64,000 nt of DNA from Vitrella brassicaformis. Taxonomy: Eukaryota > Sar > Vitrellaceae. The notes under the pieces are model-generated. The model was given only the letters and a program-made list of their open reading frames with translations. It was not told the DNA's origin and ran no database searches. The DNA lies in contig CDMY01000383.1 in assembly GCA_001179505.1 (NCBI GenBank), positions 1 through 64,000 of the forward strand, given 5' to 3'. The position numbers and the translations under genes were made by a program. The stretch's first letter is position 1, and every line of letters starts with the position of its first letter. This document shows positions 45,201-57,372 of this stretch, in pieces.

Positions 45201-47285
45201 GCCGCTCTTTGTCCTCAGACTTGACGAACTCCTCACTCAGCCCGGTGAGCGGATCTTTCGCCCATGACACACCACCACCACCTACGGCGCCATTGAGACG
45301 CCCGGAGGGGCCAGGGCCGTCTTCAGGGTAGCCGTTGAGCGACGCATACGGCCCAGCAGCAGAGAGAAAGCCATTCATTGGCCGAGCCACAGGTGAGGGA
45401 GAGCCCCAGAAACCGTCGTCATCGCCTTCAGGCGTCGTCTCATTCGGCTGCACCTCCCTGAGGGCATCGTCCATAACAGTAGGCTGCTCCAGCTGTGTGG
45501 GCAGGGGGAGGGGTGGAGGGATCGGTGGGCCCCCCATGCCCGTGGGCATCATGCCGTGGCCGAGTCCGTGTGGTGGAGGGGGGAAGAGAGGTGGTGGGTT
45601 TGCGCGAGAGCCACGGCCACGTCCGACGCCCGGAGGGATGGGAGGGGGGAAGGGGGGCGGGCCGTTCATAAACTTATACTGCTGCTGCTGCTGCTGGTGG
45701 TGGTGGGGTGGTTTCGGTGGCAAGCCGTAGCCATGGTAAAATGGACAGGCGTCTCCAGAACGGCACTTGCCCTCCTTCCAGAAATGACACGGCTTCTGAT
45801 AGATAGATAGACAGAGAAACAGGTAGACAGACAGCACACAGATAGATGCACATACGCGTGAGTGCCGATCTCCCCGCCCGCCTGTCTGCCTGCCTGCCTG
45901 CACCCATCGCGTCGCTTGTGTGTGTGGCGTGCTTACACTGGCCCGCCAGTCTGTCTTGGTGGTGGCCGTTCTGGGGTCCTTCTTCTTGCTGCCCCGCGGC
46001 TGCACCGTCGAGCCCTCCCTGAGCCATGCAGGAGCCATCGCAGTAGGGATGGCCGAAGAGCTCCCGGCACCAGCCGCCGCCCCCGAGCCGCTCTCTGATG
46101 TGGACAGAGCGGGCGAGACGCGCTGCGATATGCTGCCGTGGGGCATGGGGGGCTGTGTGGACGAGCTGGACGACGGCATGGGGCCGGGGCGGTGGTGGGG
46201 ACGGGGGAGTCGGGGGATTCGCCGCTTCAGCTCTTCTAGGAAGCGCATGTCGACGATGCGCGGCAGGTCCTCGCCGGCACGAATGTACAGCGAGTTCTGG
46301 TATGTGTCGCGGAGCTCTCGCTCGTTGTGGGCAAAATGGCCTGAAGGCAGGAGGGACCCACACACATACACACATACATACATAGGTACACATGGGTGTG
46401 TTGTGGTGTGGATGCGGGAGTGACGGCGTGTTTGCGCGAGCGCTTACATTCGTCCATCCTGTTGCAGTTGGGGTGGTATCGGCACATGGTGGTCTTGTAG
46501 AGCAGGCCCTTCTGCTCGCTATCGCCACCCCTCTGCCGCAACGCCTGGATCACATCCTGCGATGTCGTCGAGTTGTAGGTCATCACCAGCCGCTGGCCGC
46601 CGCCCCTCTGCTGGCCAGCCCCTCGACCCGCCCCACCACTAGCAGATGACGGCGGCGCCACGCCCCCAGCGCCCCGACCTGCTGCCGCCAGCTGTCGCGC
46701 TCGCATCTCTGCGAGTGTGATGCCCGGGTTGATGGGAGGGTCGGACGAGTGCACTGTTACTCGTGCCGGTGCATGCGCGGGACGCTCCTTTCGACGCTTA
46801 TCGGCCTCCTCTGAACGAATGGATGGATGGAGGGGCGCACGGGACACACACACACAGGCACGTCACGTCAGCGTCGCATTGCTGTGTGTTGTGGTGAGCT
46901 GTCACCCACCCGCCCCCGCCCACCCACCTTCGCCAGCGCGGCAGAAGGGACAGACCGCTTCGAGCTTCGTCTGACAATCCTGCCAACACACAACATGCAC
47001 ACGTACAATCAGACATGCACATCCTCATATGCACTCCCTCTCCTGATCAGCTGATTCTCAGCCTCCCCCTCTCATCTCATGTGTGTCGTCCCTCCCTCCC
47101 ACCTCGAAACATTTTGAGCAGAGGTTCTTGCCGCAGCACTCCGTCTGCAGCATCTGGTGGTCCTCCTCGTCCCACTCGTGAAAACATATGTGGCACACAC
47201 CGTCCCAGTCCTCAGACAGCGTCTCCTCCCCCTCACCCGCACCGCCGCCCGACGCACCGGGCGCCAGATCCTCCGCGCTCAACAT
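42263..47285 (-). CDS. RING + tandem CCCH zinc finger + ankyrin-like protein
   Basis: Ten exons give 1339 residues: 47285-47103, 46979-46928, 46810-46448, 46340-45937, 45795-44182, 44066-43975, 43884-43523, 43437-43199, 43099-42896 and 42769-42263. Order of parts: RING-like finger (CHICF, ECCGKNLCSKC, VCPFCR, split by intron 1); CCCH finger 1 (CRYHPNCNRMDECHFAH, split by intron 3); CCCH finger 2 (CHFWKEGKCRSGDACPFYH); a long Pro/Gly/Gln-rich middle with charged coiled parts; CxxC sites (CGPC, CEFC); and a helical C-terminus with DEDGDTFLRAAARAK, like an ankyrin repeat. CCCH fingers commonly bind RNA and RING fingers recruit E2 enzymes, so an RNA-linked ubiquitin ligase is plausible. The ATG is the first in frame. 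Confidence 0.82.
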
Positions 47286-47721
47286 CACCACTACTTCTCG
47301 CCTACTTCAGCCAAGAAAGACCGCCAGAAGCCTCAGCGGCGAGAGTGGACCTCGTTTGTCGTCTTAAAACTGCCGAACTAAAAATTTCCCCTTCGCACCG
47401 ACACAGGACGTCAGCAGCAGCTCATCCGGCGAGTCGACGCCTCTCACAGCGTCCCATCGTCAGCCGACGGCCGCTTCCGAGAGACGTTCGCTCACATACA
47501 CCCGGTGAAGGAGCGAAATCGATAGACAGCAGCTATCCGCCAGCCCCTCAATTGCTCTCCAGAAGCTACGTCGCCCAATTTCGCTTGTCACGTTGCAAGC
47601 TCAAAAAACCACTTTGACGGGTGGAGGTTCCTTCCGGTCAGACAGCTTGGTGGATCTGTCAGGGCCCCCCTGAAGGCACGTGATCCAGCAGGTTGTTGGA
47701 TCTATCCAGTTTTTTGTAGCG
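47286..47721. promoter_or_regulatory. divergent promoter, RING/CCCH and small membrane protein
   Basis: The 436-bp gap between divergent ATGs is the longest of the divergent spacers. No coding signal was seen. Confidence 0.45.
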
Positions 47722-48851
47722 ATGGTCAAGCTCGTGGTAAGCCAGCCCCGACGCCGCAGACGCCGTTCGAGCGCAGCAGCCACACGTCCACTATGGCTTC
47801 TGGTCGCTGAGCTGTGCTGTGCTGTGGTGTGCTGTTGTGTGCAGGTGCCTTCCGACATCACCGTAGCCGAGGAGAAGACGTCCCTTGGTGTGCGCAAGCT
47901 GACGAGGATGGAGCATCTGGGTCTGCTGCTGTACCCGCCGACGCTGCACTTCAACTACACCAAGCCCGACAAGAGCGACATGTACAAGGTCCTCACCAAG
48001 CGGTTCTCACAAGACAAAGTCAGACCCTACATCGCAGAGATATGCGCCACCAGACAGGAATCCATCTCAAAACAGGTCAGTCAGGCGACAGAGGGAGGGA
48101 GGGAGGGAGGGAAGGAAGGAATCACACGCTGGCTGCAGTGGTCTGGCCGACTCGCTTTGCATTCGTGTGTCAGGTCCAGTGCATGGTGTATCTGTGGCTG
48201 GGCACGGCTGTGACGACGGTTGGCACGTGGTACTCGCTGCGACACTACGACTGGAAGGCCAAGCTCATCACGCTGCCCTTCATGGCATACGGCGGCTCCT
48301 GGCTCGGCAGATGGACCGGAGACCTCATAACCTGCAGGTACGTACGTCACGCCATGCCACCAATACCCAATGAGTACACAGGGAGGGGAGGGGTCCCTGC
48401 ATGTCGCAATGCTCGTGTGTGGGGGTTGTCAGATGGTGGGAGTATGGTCGTGACCGCTGGCTGGCGTCCCTCCCGGGTAAGACCGTCTACTCACCTGCAC
48501 AGTGAGGCTGGGAGGCATGCCGGCAGCCAAGGCAACCGAAGGCGGCTGGAGGGAGGGAGAAGTGGGTCATACGTGGTTTGTACGTAGCACCACATGGCTC
48601 GTGTGTGATCGATCGCTGAAGGATGGCGAATGGCGAGCACTGTACTCAATGCAGGAGAGCAGAATGGCTTGTTTGCCGAGGTGATGGTGCCGTCTGATCT
48701 ACGTTTGATGGGCCCTTGCGTTAGCTCTCTCATCGCAATAGAGCGGGTGGGCGTGAGCTATTTGTTGGGATCATCAAGCGCTGATCAGACGGCCCGCACA
48801 GAGGAGGGCAAGCAGGCAGGAGAATATATGGCTGAACCAAGCTTCATGTGA
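47722..48851 (+). CDS. small membrane protein, unrecognised
   Basis: Five exons (47722-47736, 47845-48075, 48174-48337, 48433-48476, 48655-48851) give 216 residues. The first exon encodes only MVKLV. The protein has a soluble N-terminal part (KLTRMEHLGLLLYPPT, RPYIAEICATRQE). A probable membrane hairpin follows (VYLWLGTAVTTVGTWY; LITLPFMAYGGSWLG), with WWEYGRDRWL after it. The short exon at 48433-48476 is supported by phase and by its aromatic content. I do not recognise the family. Confidence 0.6.
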
Positions 48852-49170
48852 TGATGGAAATGTCCGCCGTGTGTGTGCCGGTGTCTCCATCGTCTTGCCG
48901 CACATCCTCCGCAGCCTTCAGCAGTGGGGCTGCGGTGGTACGTGGCCAAGGTGTTGGCGGCATCGGCACACACAGGCGGCTGTTCGTATGAGAGACCCTT
49001 CTGTATGCCCGCCATGACGCAAGTGATAAACGCATAAACGCACGTCACATCAATGCGATTCGTCCGATCGTCATATCACCAAACACCCAGCGACACATAC
49101 GAGTTGCCTACAGCCTGGGTCTACACATCAGTCTTGTCTCCGCTACTGGATGGCTACTCACTCTGCGCAC
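48852..49170. other. short convergent spacer
   Basis: This lies between the stops of the small membrane protein and the SAC phosphatase. No gene or repeat of note was seen. Confidence 0.6.
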
Positions 49171-52100
49171 CTACTGCGACACCAACCGGGGTTTAGATAC
49201 CACAGCACCGCCCCGCAGCAGCATCCAACCCGAACACGCGACGCTCAACACTGCCATGACGACCAGCACACCCGAAGAGCACTCCACCAGCCAAGAGAAG
49301 GCCTGCATGAACCAGTAGACCGACTCGGGGGCAAATCCCTCGCCCAGCAACCACCACACCTTGCCCTCAGACAGCACTCTTGCCGGCAGGGAAGCGGGCA
49401 GAGATGCCAGGGAAGCATCCAGCTGGTGCAAAGCCGTCACGAGCGGACCGGCGTATCTCTCTATCCACAGGAGTCGCGTCACAGAGCCAGCAGCCATGAG
49501 GGTCACGGTTCGAGAGAGCCCCCTCATCGGGCCGATGACCGTCGCATAGGTGGGCAAGAGGAACCACTCGATCGCCCGCAGCATCTGTTCCACCATCACG
49601 CGATGCCCCACCTGGCCGAGCAGGAATCCGCTGCTCACAGCCGTCACCAGAAACCCTCTCCACTGGTCGAATAAGAGGCAGGGGATGACCAGAAGCAGCA
49701 TGAACTCGGTCAGCACTCGCCGGACGCCCGAGTGTGGCTTTCGAAGTGGTTTGAGGTGGGCCGGGTGGGGCGCGGGTGAGAGGCTGCGTGGCGTGGTGGG
49801 GTGGGGGGGCGGGGGCGAATCGGAGTCGCAAGAGAGACTGGGGGACTGGTACAACAGCAGGTCGCAGCAGTCCTGGGAGTATCCGTCCACGAGGTTGTTC
49901 AGGAAGTACCTGACGACGTAAGGAGCACACAGACGATATCCTCAGGCAGGCTCTGTCCGTCTTGCCCGTCCCACCTGTGTATGGCGTTTTTGCCGTCCTG
50001 CAGCAGCCCAGCCGTCGTGCGCTTCCCCAGCCGCGTAAAGTCGGTCTTGAGGGCGGGCGTGCCGGCATACAGGGCACTGAGGGCATCCGCATTGTCGGCC
50101 CACGCATCGCGGAACAGCTGCTCGAAATCCTCATTCGCCAGCGGCGCAAACGGGTCGTCAGACGCCTGCACACATGGCATTACGCCAGACATTGAGCCAT
50201 GTCTGAGTGGCTGAGTGGCTGTCTCTCTGTGGCTGACTTACATGGGTGCCGTCGTCAGTGTATCCGATGCAGAGTCGCTTGAGCTGCTGCCGCAGCGAGC
50301 GGCGTGCCAGGAGTGACTGCACCACGTTGGTGCGGTCGAGACAGTCGACACAGTTGGTGCGACACACGCCCGACTGCTTGAGCAACACCTGACCAGCCAG
50401 CGCCATGTCCTGCACACACACAGAGAGCATGTGGCCACGCCACGCATGCGTCAATGGCAGCGGTGTGTGTGTGTGTGTGTGTGCGTGCGTACCTTCGTGT
50501 GTGGGGGTCTGTCTGTGAGCAGGGTGTCGCTCCTGCCGCCCTCAATCGGCCCATTCTGCTGCGGCTCTTGGTGCTCGGGAGCTGGTGGCGGTGGTGGGTT
50601 GGTCGACGGGACGTCGTGCAGTTCTATGAGCGTGTATGCCTGGTGGTCGAGGTCGTCCTGGATCTGTCCCATGAGCTTGGACAGGTTGTGCCACTGCATC
50701 TTGCGACACTCCTTGTGGAAATCAAACCTGCACGAAGGAATGGATTGATGGACATCTTCAGCATTTCCACCGTGGTGTGTGTGTGTGTATCGACCAGATG
50801 TAGTGGAGGTTTGGGCTCTCCGTCTCCTCCACCACACGAGTGAACGCGTCCCCAAGACGCTGAGCCAATACACAGAAGAGAAACAACGCTGTTCTGTTTG
50901 GTCTCTGTGTGCCGAGCTTTGCTAATGCGTTGTGTACCTTTTGCCAGCTCTTCATGTCGACTAGATTTATCAGCAGATTCCGTCCATACAACCTGATGAC
51001 ACACACACATTTGCGCGGGCACTCTGCCTCCCTGCCAGCCCTCTCGTCGCCCAGTCCACTCACTTGACACATTCCTCCAGGTGCCGGGTGCCTGCGGCGA
51101 AATTCGCGCTGAAGTCACCGCATATCTTGGCCTTCGGGGCCCACCTGACACACACACACACACAAACATCAGCTAGCACACCAAGGACGGAACAGATAGA
51201 TCGGATCATTATGGTGGCGGAGCGAGCAGCTGACTTGAGGTTTGGCGGTTGTTTCCACACGAGCGGGATAGAGCCTCTCGTCTGCACATGGCTGCAGATG
51301 CGGTAGCGGCCCCCCTGGTGGCATATCAACAGCTGCTCCGTCTCAACGAAGTTGGACGCATAACCTGCCAACACACACAACGCAGACAAGGCATCTCATC
51401 TTTCTATTCGGTAGTTCGATGCCATGTCTTTATGACCGTTTTGGTTGACGCCTCGGCGGTGGAATCGCACGCCAGCCCTGCGGCAGTCGCGCCTCGAGAT
51501 GAGCACCAGCTTCATGTTACGGCCCATGCCAGGCACCTCATGCATCAACACACACCTGCACCTCGCACCAGACGCCACGCAATGCAATGCACACAGCGAT
51601 TTGGCATCCGACCCATCCCATCCCATCCCCCAGTGACTCACCCGTTGATGACCATGGTGGTCCAGTTGGGTGCATGTGCGGTGATGGGGCCCTCGAGCAT
51701 GCGCCGATTCCACACGAACCGTGGGTCACACTTGAGCACACGGGGAGTCTCGTAGTGGAAGTCGCTCCACCCATCGCCAGCACCACGCAACTGCCGGGCC
51801 GTCCGCGTCAGGTCCCACCTGCATTCATTCACACATCGAATGCAATGCATGCATACACATGAACAAGGGCGCTCAGACATGCGTGTCTGTCCTGTGGCCT
51901 ACCCCTGTGAGAAATAGAATCCGCCCTTGTGCAGGAGTTCGGCGACCATGTCCTTTGCCAGTTTGCTCTCGGCATCCTCCTCCCCATCGCCTCCATCATC
52001 GATGCGAAGGAACTCACACCGCCGTATCTCGAAGACAGGCCGCTTCACGATGTCACCAGTGTAGAGACACTCGGTGACAACCACCAGATAACGCACTGCA

Positions 52101-52351
52101 CCGAAGGTGAGGGTGCCGAGGCATGCCCAGGCTGACAAGGCCGACAAGGGCGGGGAGGGCTGCGGCGGCGGCAGCAGCTCCATGCGGACAGTGCCGTCGT
52201 GTGTGAGCAGATGCAGAGAAGCCTGGTCAGGTGCACGGCGGACCACCACTCTGTCATCGTGGATCTCAACGGAGAAGAAAGGATGGAAGATCAGCCTTGC
52301 GTCAGTCATTGCACATGCGCATCCGAGGCTCGCTCCTCCTTTCCTCTTCAC
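49171..52351 (-). CDS. SAC-domain phosphoinositide phosphatase, membrane-anchored
   Basis: Eleven exons give 802 residues: 52351-51903, 51818-51642, 51555-51437, 51364-51235, 51144-51064, 50992-50938, 50859-50795, 50727-50493, 50409-50242, 50165-49975 and 49909-49171. SAC features are [51 protein letters not shown] and the catalytic CX5R loop [29 protein letters not shown] follows. C-terminal hydrophobic segments ([28 protein letters not shown]) suggest a Sac1-type ER/Golgi anchor, removing phosphate from PtdIns4P. It is longer than animal Sac1 (587). An inner ATG at 52309 is an alternative start. Confidence 0.92.
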
Positions 52352-52404
52352 ACCCGCGAGCTTAGCGTGCTGACGGTGCGAGATGTCTTTGCCCGGCCTT
52401 CACG
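52352..52404. promoter_or_regulatory. 53-bp divergent promoter, SAC / TAF10
   Basis: Only 53 bp separate the two ATGs (95 bp if the inner SAC start is used). The genes must share, or overlap, promoters and 5' UTRs. Confidence 0.6.
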
Positions 52405-52863
52405 ATGAATACGGAGTCGTCTGGTGACCAGCAGCGCTTTGTTGTCGAGAGCGAGTTCCGCAATCGCATCGTCAGCCTCGCGAAGAAGCTGAACGCCCGG
52501 CAGCCGCTCATCCCTGATTCGCTGGCGCAACACCACCTGCACCGCGCTGGATGCCGCGCAGATAGCGACATGGTGGCCCTGCGACTGCTGGCGGCGGCGG
52601 CGGAGAGGCAGCTGCTCCAGATCTGTCGAGACATGAAGGATGTGGCCGACCTCAGGCAGGAGACTCAACGGCTTCCCGAGCGCTCTGCAGCCATTGCGAC
52701 GGCGGATGACCTGACCTTTGTGCTGCGGGAGGACTACGGCGAGAGTGTGAATCGCGAGGGCAGGGGCGAGTCTCGGCGTGCTGCCGGTGGTGCTGGTGCT
52801 GGTGTGGCGCACTCGTCGCAGGAGAGGTCGCTGCAGAGGAGGGAGGGACAGCTGCAGAGATAG
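52405..52863 (+). CDS. TAF10: TAF10-like TFIID/SAGA subunit
   Basis: An intronless 152-codon frame. TAF10 features are PLIPDSLAQHHLHRAGC (family: IPD, hydrophobic-rich YYLNRAG), a helix with ALRLLAAAAERQLLQI, and the late histone-fold helix ATADDLTFVLREDYG, matching the family pattern TMEDL-x-x-AL-x-x-YG. TAF10 is a histone-fold subunit of TFIID and SAGA. The C-terminus has a Gly/Ala/Arg-rich tail. The call rests on motif order and length, not on a search. Confidence 0.78.
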   Translation: MNTESSGDQQRFVVESEFRNRIVSLAKKLNARQPLIPDSLAQHHLHRAGCRADSDMVALRLLAAAAERQLLQICRDMKDVADLRQETQRLPERSAAIATADDLTFVLREDYGESVNREGRGESRRAAGGAGAGVAHSSQERSLQRREGQLQR

Positions 52864-54638
52864 GTGGATGGGTGGGATCCTCTGCCTGGTGTGTGTCGTT
52901 TTGCTGGTGTACATAGTCCTTTTCTGCTGATACGATTTCATGCATCGTCTGGAAGGGAAGAGAAGTCAACTGCTGACACTGACTGGAGGATTTGAGTTTC
53001 ATGTCCGTGTGAGGTACCTCGGATGGGAGGCCACGGGGCTGTTCGTGAAGTCGTTTGGCACGTCTGATGCTCTCTCTGACAGCAGAAGGGGTCATCACCC
53101 GTGTGAGGCGGATTCAAAAGCAGCCCAGTGGCGTCCTCGTATAGCGCGATGTATGGCTGGAGTGCAATAGGAGAGTCGATGAACAGTGATTGCTGTTGGC
53201 TGCGGGGGGGCTGGTTTTGCACTCCTCAGTGTCGGTCATCTCTCTGCATCTGAGGGAGATGGCCATAGCTGACTGGTGCAGGGCCTGACCACCCACCCAC
53301 AGTCAGACAGGCGTCAAGAGGTCTATGTAACTACATGGACGCGATTGTTGACACTGGCTATTGACGTGATGAGTCAGTCAACAATGCTGGATGGATTGGA
53401 TTACTCACATGTATGTGCTGAATGCATTCATGTCTTTCCATACATCAGTTCACTACAGTCCATATATAGGTACACGCACATGACATCAACAAGGCAGGCA
53501 GCTCTCCGTCCTCCGAGCAGCGGCGGCACCCACCCTCCCTCCCTCCGTCCCTCCGCTGCGTGCGAAGTGCTGTGTGTTCTGTCTCACTCACCTTCTTTTG
53601 GCACAGTGCATCTCGGTGTTTGGTTCCTCTGTGACGGCTCCCCTGTTGTTGCTCTCATGCTGCATTTGGTCGGGGGCTGGGTCACGCCGCCACGCCACTC
53701 GTTCCTGCACACAGAGAAACACACTTAGCGTCCGTGCTTTGCAGTTGGTGCTTTGTCTGTGCTGGCTGACGACTCACTGACCGAGGGATGCACCGCAAGG
53801 CAGCCCGTTGACGAGTCGTCCCCGTCGTCGGGTGGCTGGGCGGCCGAGGCCCAGCCACGTCCATCCCGCCTCTGAGCTACCCTTGTAGACGGGCTGGTTG
53901 CAACACCGCTCAACTCAGGACGTGGGCCTGTCCCCACCGGTGTGCTCCGTAGCGCACGCGGCGTTGCAGGCAGCGGTTGCAACCGCAAACAACCGCTGGG
54001 CTATGCTGGCCGTGACGCTGGCCAATCGTTCCCTGGGCGCGCTTGAAGGTCTCTCGTCTGTCTGTCTTTCAAATCCGTTCGTCCGTCTGTCTGCCTGTCT
54101 GTCTGCAGTGTGTGTGTGTGTGTGCGTGCAGACAAACCATTCAGCGCATTCCATCCATTCAACACGTTGACTCAATCGTCAACACATCAGTGTCTTCTAA
54201 TGTCTGTCTGTCGGTGAGTGTGGCGGCACACTGGGTCAGGCAGAAGGCTGGCTTTCCGCCCTCTGAGCACAGGACGGCGGGACATCCAGCTTTCCGGGCT
54301 GGTAGGGAGGCGCGATTGGCCTCGCTAAGGCTGACAGACAGACAGACAGACACAAACATGCAGACCGTAGCCACTTGGCGCTGCTGCCATCAACCACACT
54401 GACCTCTCACTCACACGGACCTTGCAACCAACCATCCACCCACCCACCCACCCACCCATCCACTCACTCACACACATATGCACTCTCTCTCACACACACA
54501 CACCGACAGACCAAAAAGAGATAGAGAGAAGGACAGAGACGGGCAAAGCTATATCAACAGACGCGTCGAGACAAGCAAATCCAGGTGAGTCTTCACACCA
54601 CCACACTCGCATTCATCCCACACCTCTCCCCTCTCACG
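52864..54638. other. convergent spacer with repeats
   Basis: Spacer between the stops of TAF10 (+) and the vacuolar sorting receptor (-). It holds CCCT/CCAC runs (53530-53550, 54435-54460), a perfect 14-nt palindrome GCGGTTGCAACCGC (53973-53986), GTCT microsatellites and the first copy of the 88-bp repeat. No gene is supported. Confidence 0.6.
54129..54216 (+). repeat. 88-bp dispersed repeat, copy 1
   Basis: The repeat starts CAGACAAACCATTCAG and ends TGTCTGTCTGTCGGTG. It matches 57828-57915 at about 80 of 88 positions, with no gaps. Confidence 0.9.
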
Positions 54639-56375
54639 TCACACGCTGGTCTCTCCCGCAAACGCCTGCTGCAGCTGCTCTCGTTTCTCCTGTTCCTCCA
54701 GCATCACCTCCTCACGCAGAGCCGTACGCACGCTCTTGCGAAGGTACGACTGGTAGAAGTAAACGGCGATGGCGACAATGACCACCAGCATGAGCAGGAC
54801 CAGCGTCACGAGCAGGATCAGCGTCACGGGACCCGCACCCACACCCTTGTTGTTCGTCACCTTGGACAGAGAGCCCTCCATCTCTCTGTGGATGCACCCA
54901 TCCAGAGGCGGGCGTGTGAATGGTCTCTCTCCCTCTCTCACCTCTCTCTCTCTGCCTGTGTGTGTGTGTGTGTTCTGTGTCCTCACTTGAGTAGTGTTTT
55001 GCATGGTGCCGGTGGCTCGATGAAGCTCGAGCACACTGCCTTGGTCACCAAGTTGCGCTCAAGCATGCCGCTAAACCTGAAGCAACACAGAATCAACACC
55101 CACCGATCGGCTGCGTCCTTTCCTCTCCTGTCCGCCTTCTCACCTCCATCCGTTGATTCTGATTGCCAGCACGCTCCACGCCATGTTTTCCTTCTCCTCC
55201 TCCAGCAGCTTCAGCCCATCCGGCCCGTCAACGCAGGTCTCGAACTCGTGCATCTTCTTGGGAATCAGCCCCCGCAGGATGCGCAAGGAGCACTTCTCGC
55301 CGAATCGGTACTCGTCTGGGCTGACGCCCTTGGGCGGTCTGGCCGCGGCTTTGTCGACGATGGGGCACTCCTTGGCGAACCGGTCGATGTATTCCCAGAA
55401 GGCCTTGGAGTAGCGGCTGTCCTTGATGCCGTCGACATTCTCCTCGGCCGTCACGGAGAACAGACACAGCTGCCGGAGGTCCTCGAGCACCACATCGTGA
55501 CCTGTGATGTCCCCGGGGCCGTCAGGGTCGTCGGCACAGAACTTGGCTGTCTCCTTGTCCTTGCACAGGTCGTAAAAGTCGATAGGCCGAGAGAAAATGT
55601 GGTAGTGAGGCGAGAAGCGCAAATGGCCTTTAAGGGTCTCGGCGTCCTTGGAGTAGTCCGCCAGGAATCGGGTGCCCTGCTCGTTGGCGGCGTCGGTCCA
55701 GAAGTCCACGGCCACCACATCCTTCTGGAGGATGCTCCACGTCAGCTCGGCAAACACCGCCTGGTCGTACTTGTCCCCCCCGGCCTCCTCGGCACGCACC
55801 ACAGCGTCGATCAGCCGCTGCCCGTCGGCATGGGTGAGGAGAATCGACGGGATCTTGATGTGCTTGCCCCAGCTATCGTCCGCCATGATGATGTGCTTGA
55901 TGTCCTCGCGTGTGAGAGTTGAGTTCTTCGAGTCGACCACAATGACAGCATCGGCGCCCTTGTCCTCCGCCACTTCCACCTTGGTCACGAAAGAACCTTT
56001 GATAAGATGACGCATTGACACATTGGTACACGAATGGAACCGTGCGTGTGTATGCTTACACTCGCCGCGGTCGACCAGCACGATGCGCAGCAGCTTGGGG
56101 CCTCCATCCATGTCCCAGGGTTCAGCCGCAACCAGGTTGTAGTCGGGCATACAGTGGCTCGTGGCCGAGTGGCTGTACAGCAGCTGGCCCAGCACCACCT
56201 TGCCGTCGAAGGGAGCGCCGAACGTGGCTGTCGTCCCTGGAATGACGCCATTCTCCACGCCAGTCGCTCGGATCTCCTCAACCAGGTCCTTCGGCGACAG
56301 CACGCGCACCTGTGCCGTGATGCACGAGACGTGCAAGGCTGTCACAAGCAATGCTCTCGCGCAGACGTGCCGCAT
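54639..56375 (-). CDS. vacuolar sorting receptor-like protein
   Basis: Four exons (56375-56060, 55996-55144, 55076-54987, 54885-54639) give 501 residues. A signal peptide (ARALLVTALHVSCITAQ) leads into a PA domain (LVDRGECSFVTKV, KGADAVIVVDS, IPSILLTHADGQRL). Then comes the plant-type VSR central region: SPHYHIF, a Cys-rich part (LCKDKETAKFCADDPDG), HDVVLEDLRQLC, WEYIDRFAKECP, and RFSGMLERNLVTKAVC. One TM helix (VTLILLVTLVLLMLVVIVA) precedes a short cytosolic tail with YQSYLRK. EGF repeats are not seen. VSRs sort soluble cargo from the Golgi to vacuoles; the tail Tyr may be a sorting signal. Confidence 0.86.
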
Positions 56376-56638
56376 GATGATGAAGTCGATGCGAACAGCT
56401 GGTTTGTTGCGTGTGCGGCTCCTGAAGCAGCCCGCGTTTCACGATGCGCCTCCTCAAGGTTGACTCCCGAGAGTAAGAGAGAGAAGAGTCTCAGAGAGCG
56501 GTTTCACGGCGCTTCGTAAATTCGAGCCGGCTCACATTTCATTCCTTTTTACCGAGGGCCTGAGTTGCCTCGCGTTTTGGTGTTGACCATGCCGACGGCG
56601 CCAGCACCTCTTTTGGTTTTTCCGTGAGCAGTAAAGGT
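56376..56638. promoter_or_regulatory. divergent promoter, VSR / proline-rich protein
   Basis: A 263-bp spacer between divergent ATGs. Confidence 0.5.
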
Positions 56639-57372
56639 ATGGGTGCGTCGGCAAGCGGCCGGCAGACAGCGGGAAGCGGTGGTGATGGTCCTTATGGCGA
56701 TGGGTGGGTGCCTGCTGCACCGGCAGCACCCGGCAATACCGCTCTCTATCCATCACCTGGACAGGTAAGGATGGGAGAGATTCACTCACATCCTTGACGA
56801 GGTAAGTCGCATTCATTCTGTGTGTGTATGTGTGTTCATGCAGTTGTTTGGCGTGCCTGACATAGCCGTTCCGATGACCCATGGCGGACAGCAGCAGGTA
56901 CACTGGACAGATGCCACCTTCGCACATCCATCGCTGTCTGTCTGTCTGTCTGTCTGTGTGTGCCATGCGGCGTGTTGCTCGCCCGGTGTTCACGATGCCG
57001 CCGCAGGCCCCTCAGCCGCCCAGCGGACACAGCCCGTCAGGTGCGGGGGCCGGTGCGTCGATGGCGGCTCCATCCGCACAGCTCAATGGCTCAGCTGCCA
57101 TAGGAGAACTGAGCCGCCCCGAAATCCGGGAAATGATGGTGGATATGCTGGGCTTAGTCGGTCCCCCACCCCCACCCCCTCCCCCACCCCCACTCATGCC
57201 GCCCCCTCTGCTTTACCCGCCTCTTCGCGGCATCGCCTTCCCACACCCGCCGATCCCCTATGGCATGCCCCTCCTGGCTCCACCGCCCAGCCCCATGCCA
57301 CCCATGCCGCTCAACACTGCCGTCCAGCCACACCCAAACACGGACGCCACGAGGCCGCGACCGCCCGTCTGA
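56639..57372 (+). CDS. proline-rich hypothetical protein
   Basis: Three exons (56639-56764, 56844-56897, 57007-57372) give 181 residues. The start ATG is the only one that stays open into exon 2. The N-terminus is Gly/Ser/Ala-rich. LFGVPDIAVP follows, then a short conserved-looking helix (LSRPEIREMMVDMLGLVG). Then a polyproline run of ten and repeated PP motifs (PYGMPLLAPPPSPMPP) make up the rest. Likely disordered; possibly a binding partner of profilin or of WW/SH3 domains, which is only a guess. Confidence 0.6.

Noticed and set aside
43615-46383. A 922-codon single frame
   Set aside because: It is mostly the large exon 5 of the RING/CCCH gene read through flanking introns. The family motifs require the spliced version.
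54585-55922. A 445-codon open frame on the + strand
   Set aside because: It is antisense to the vacuolar sorting receptor, whose conserved motifs are on the minus strand.
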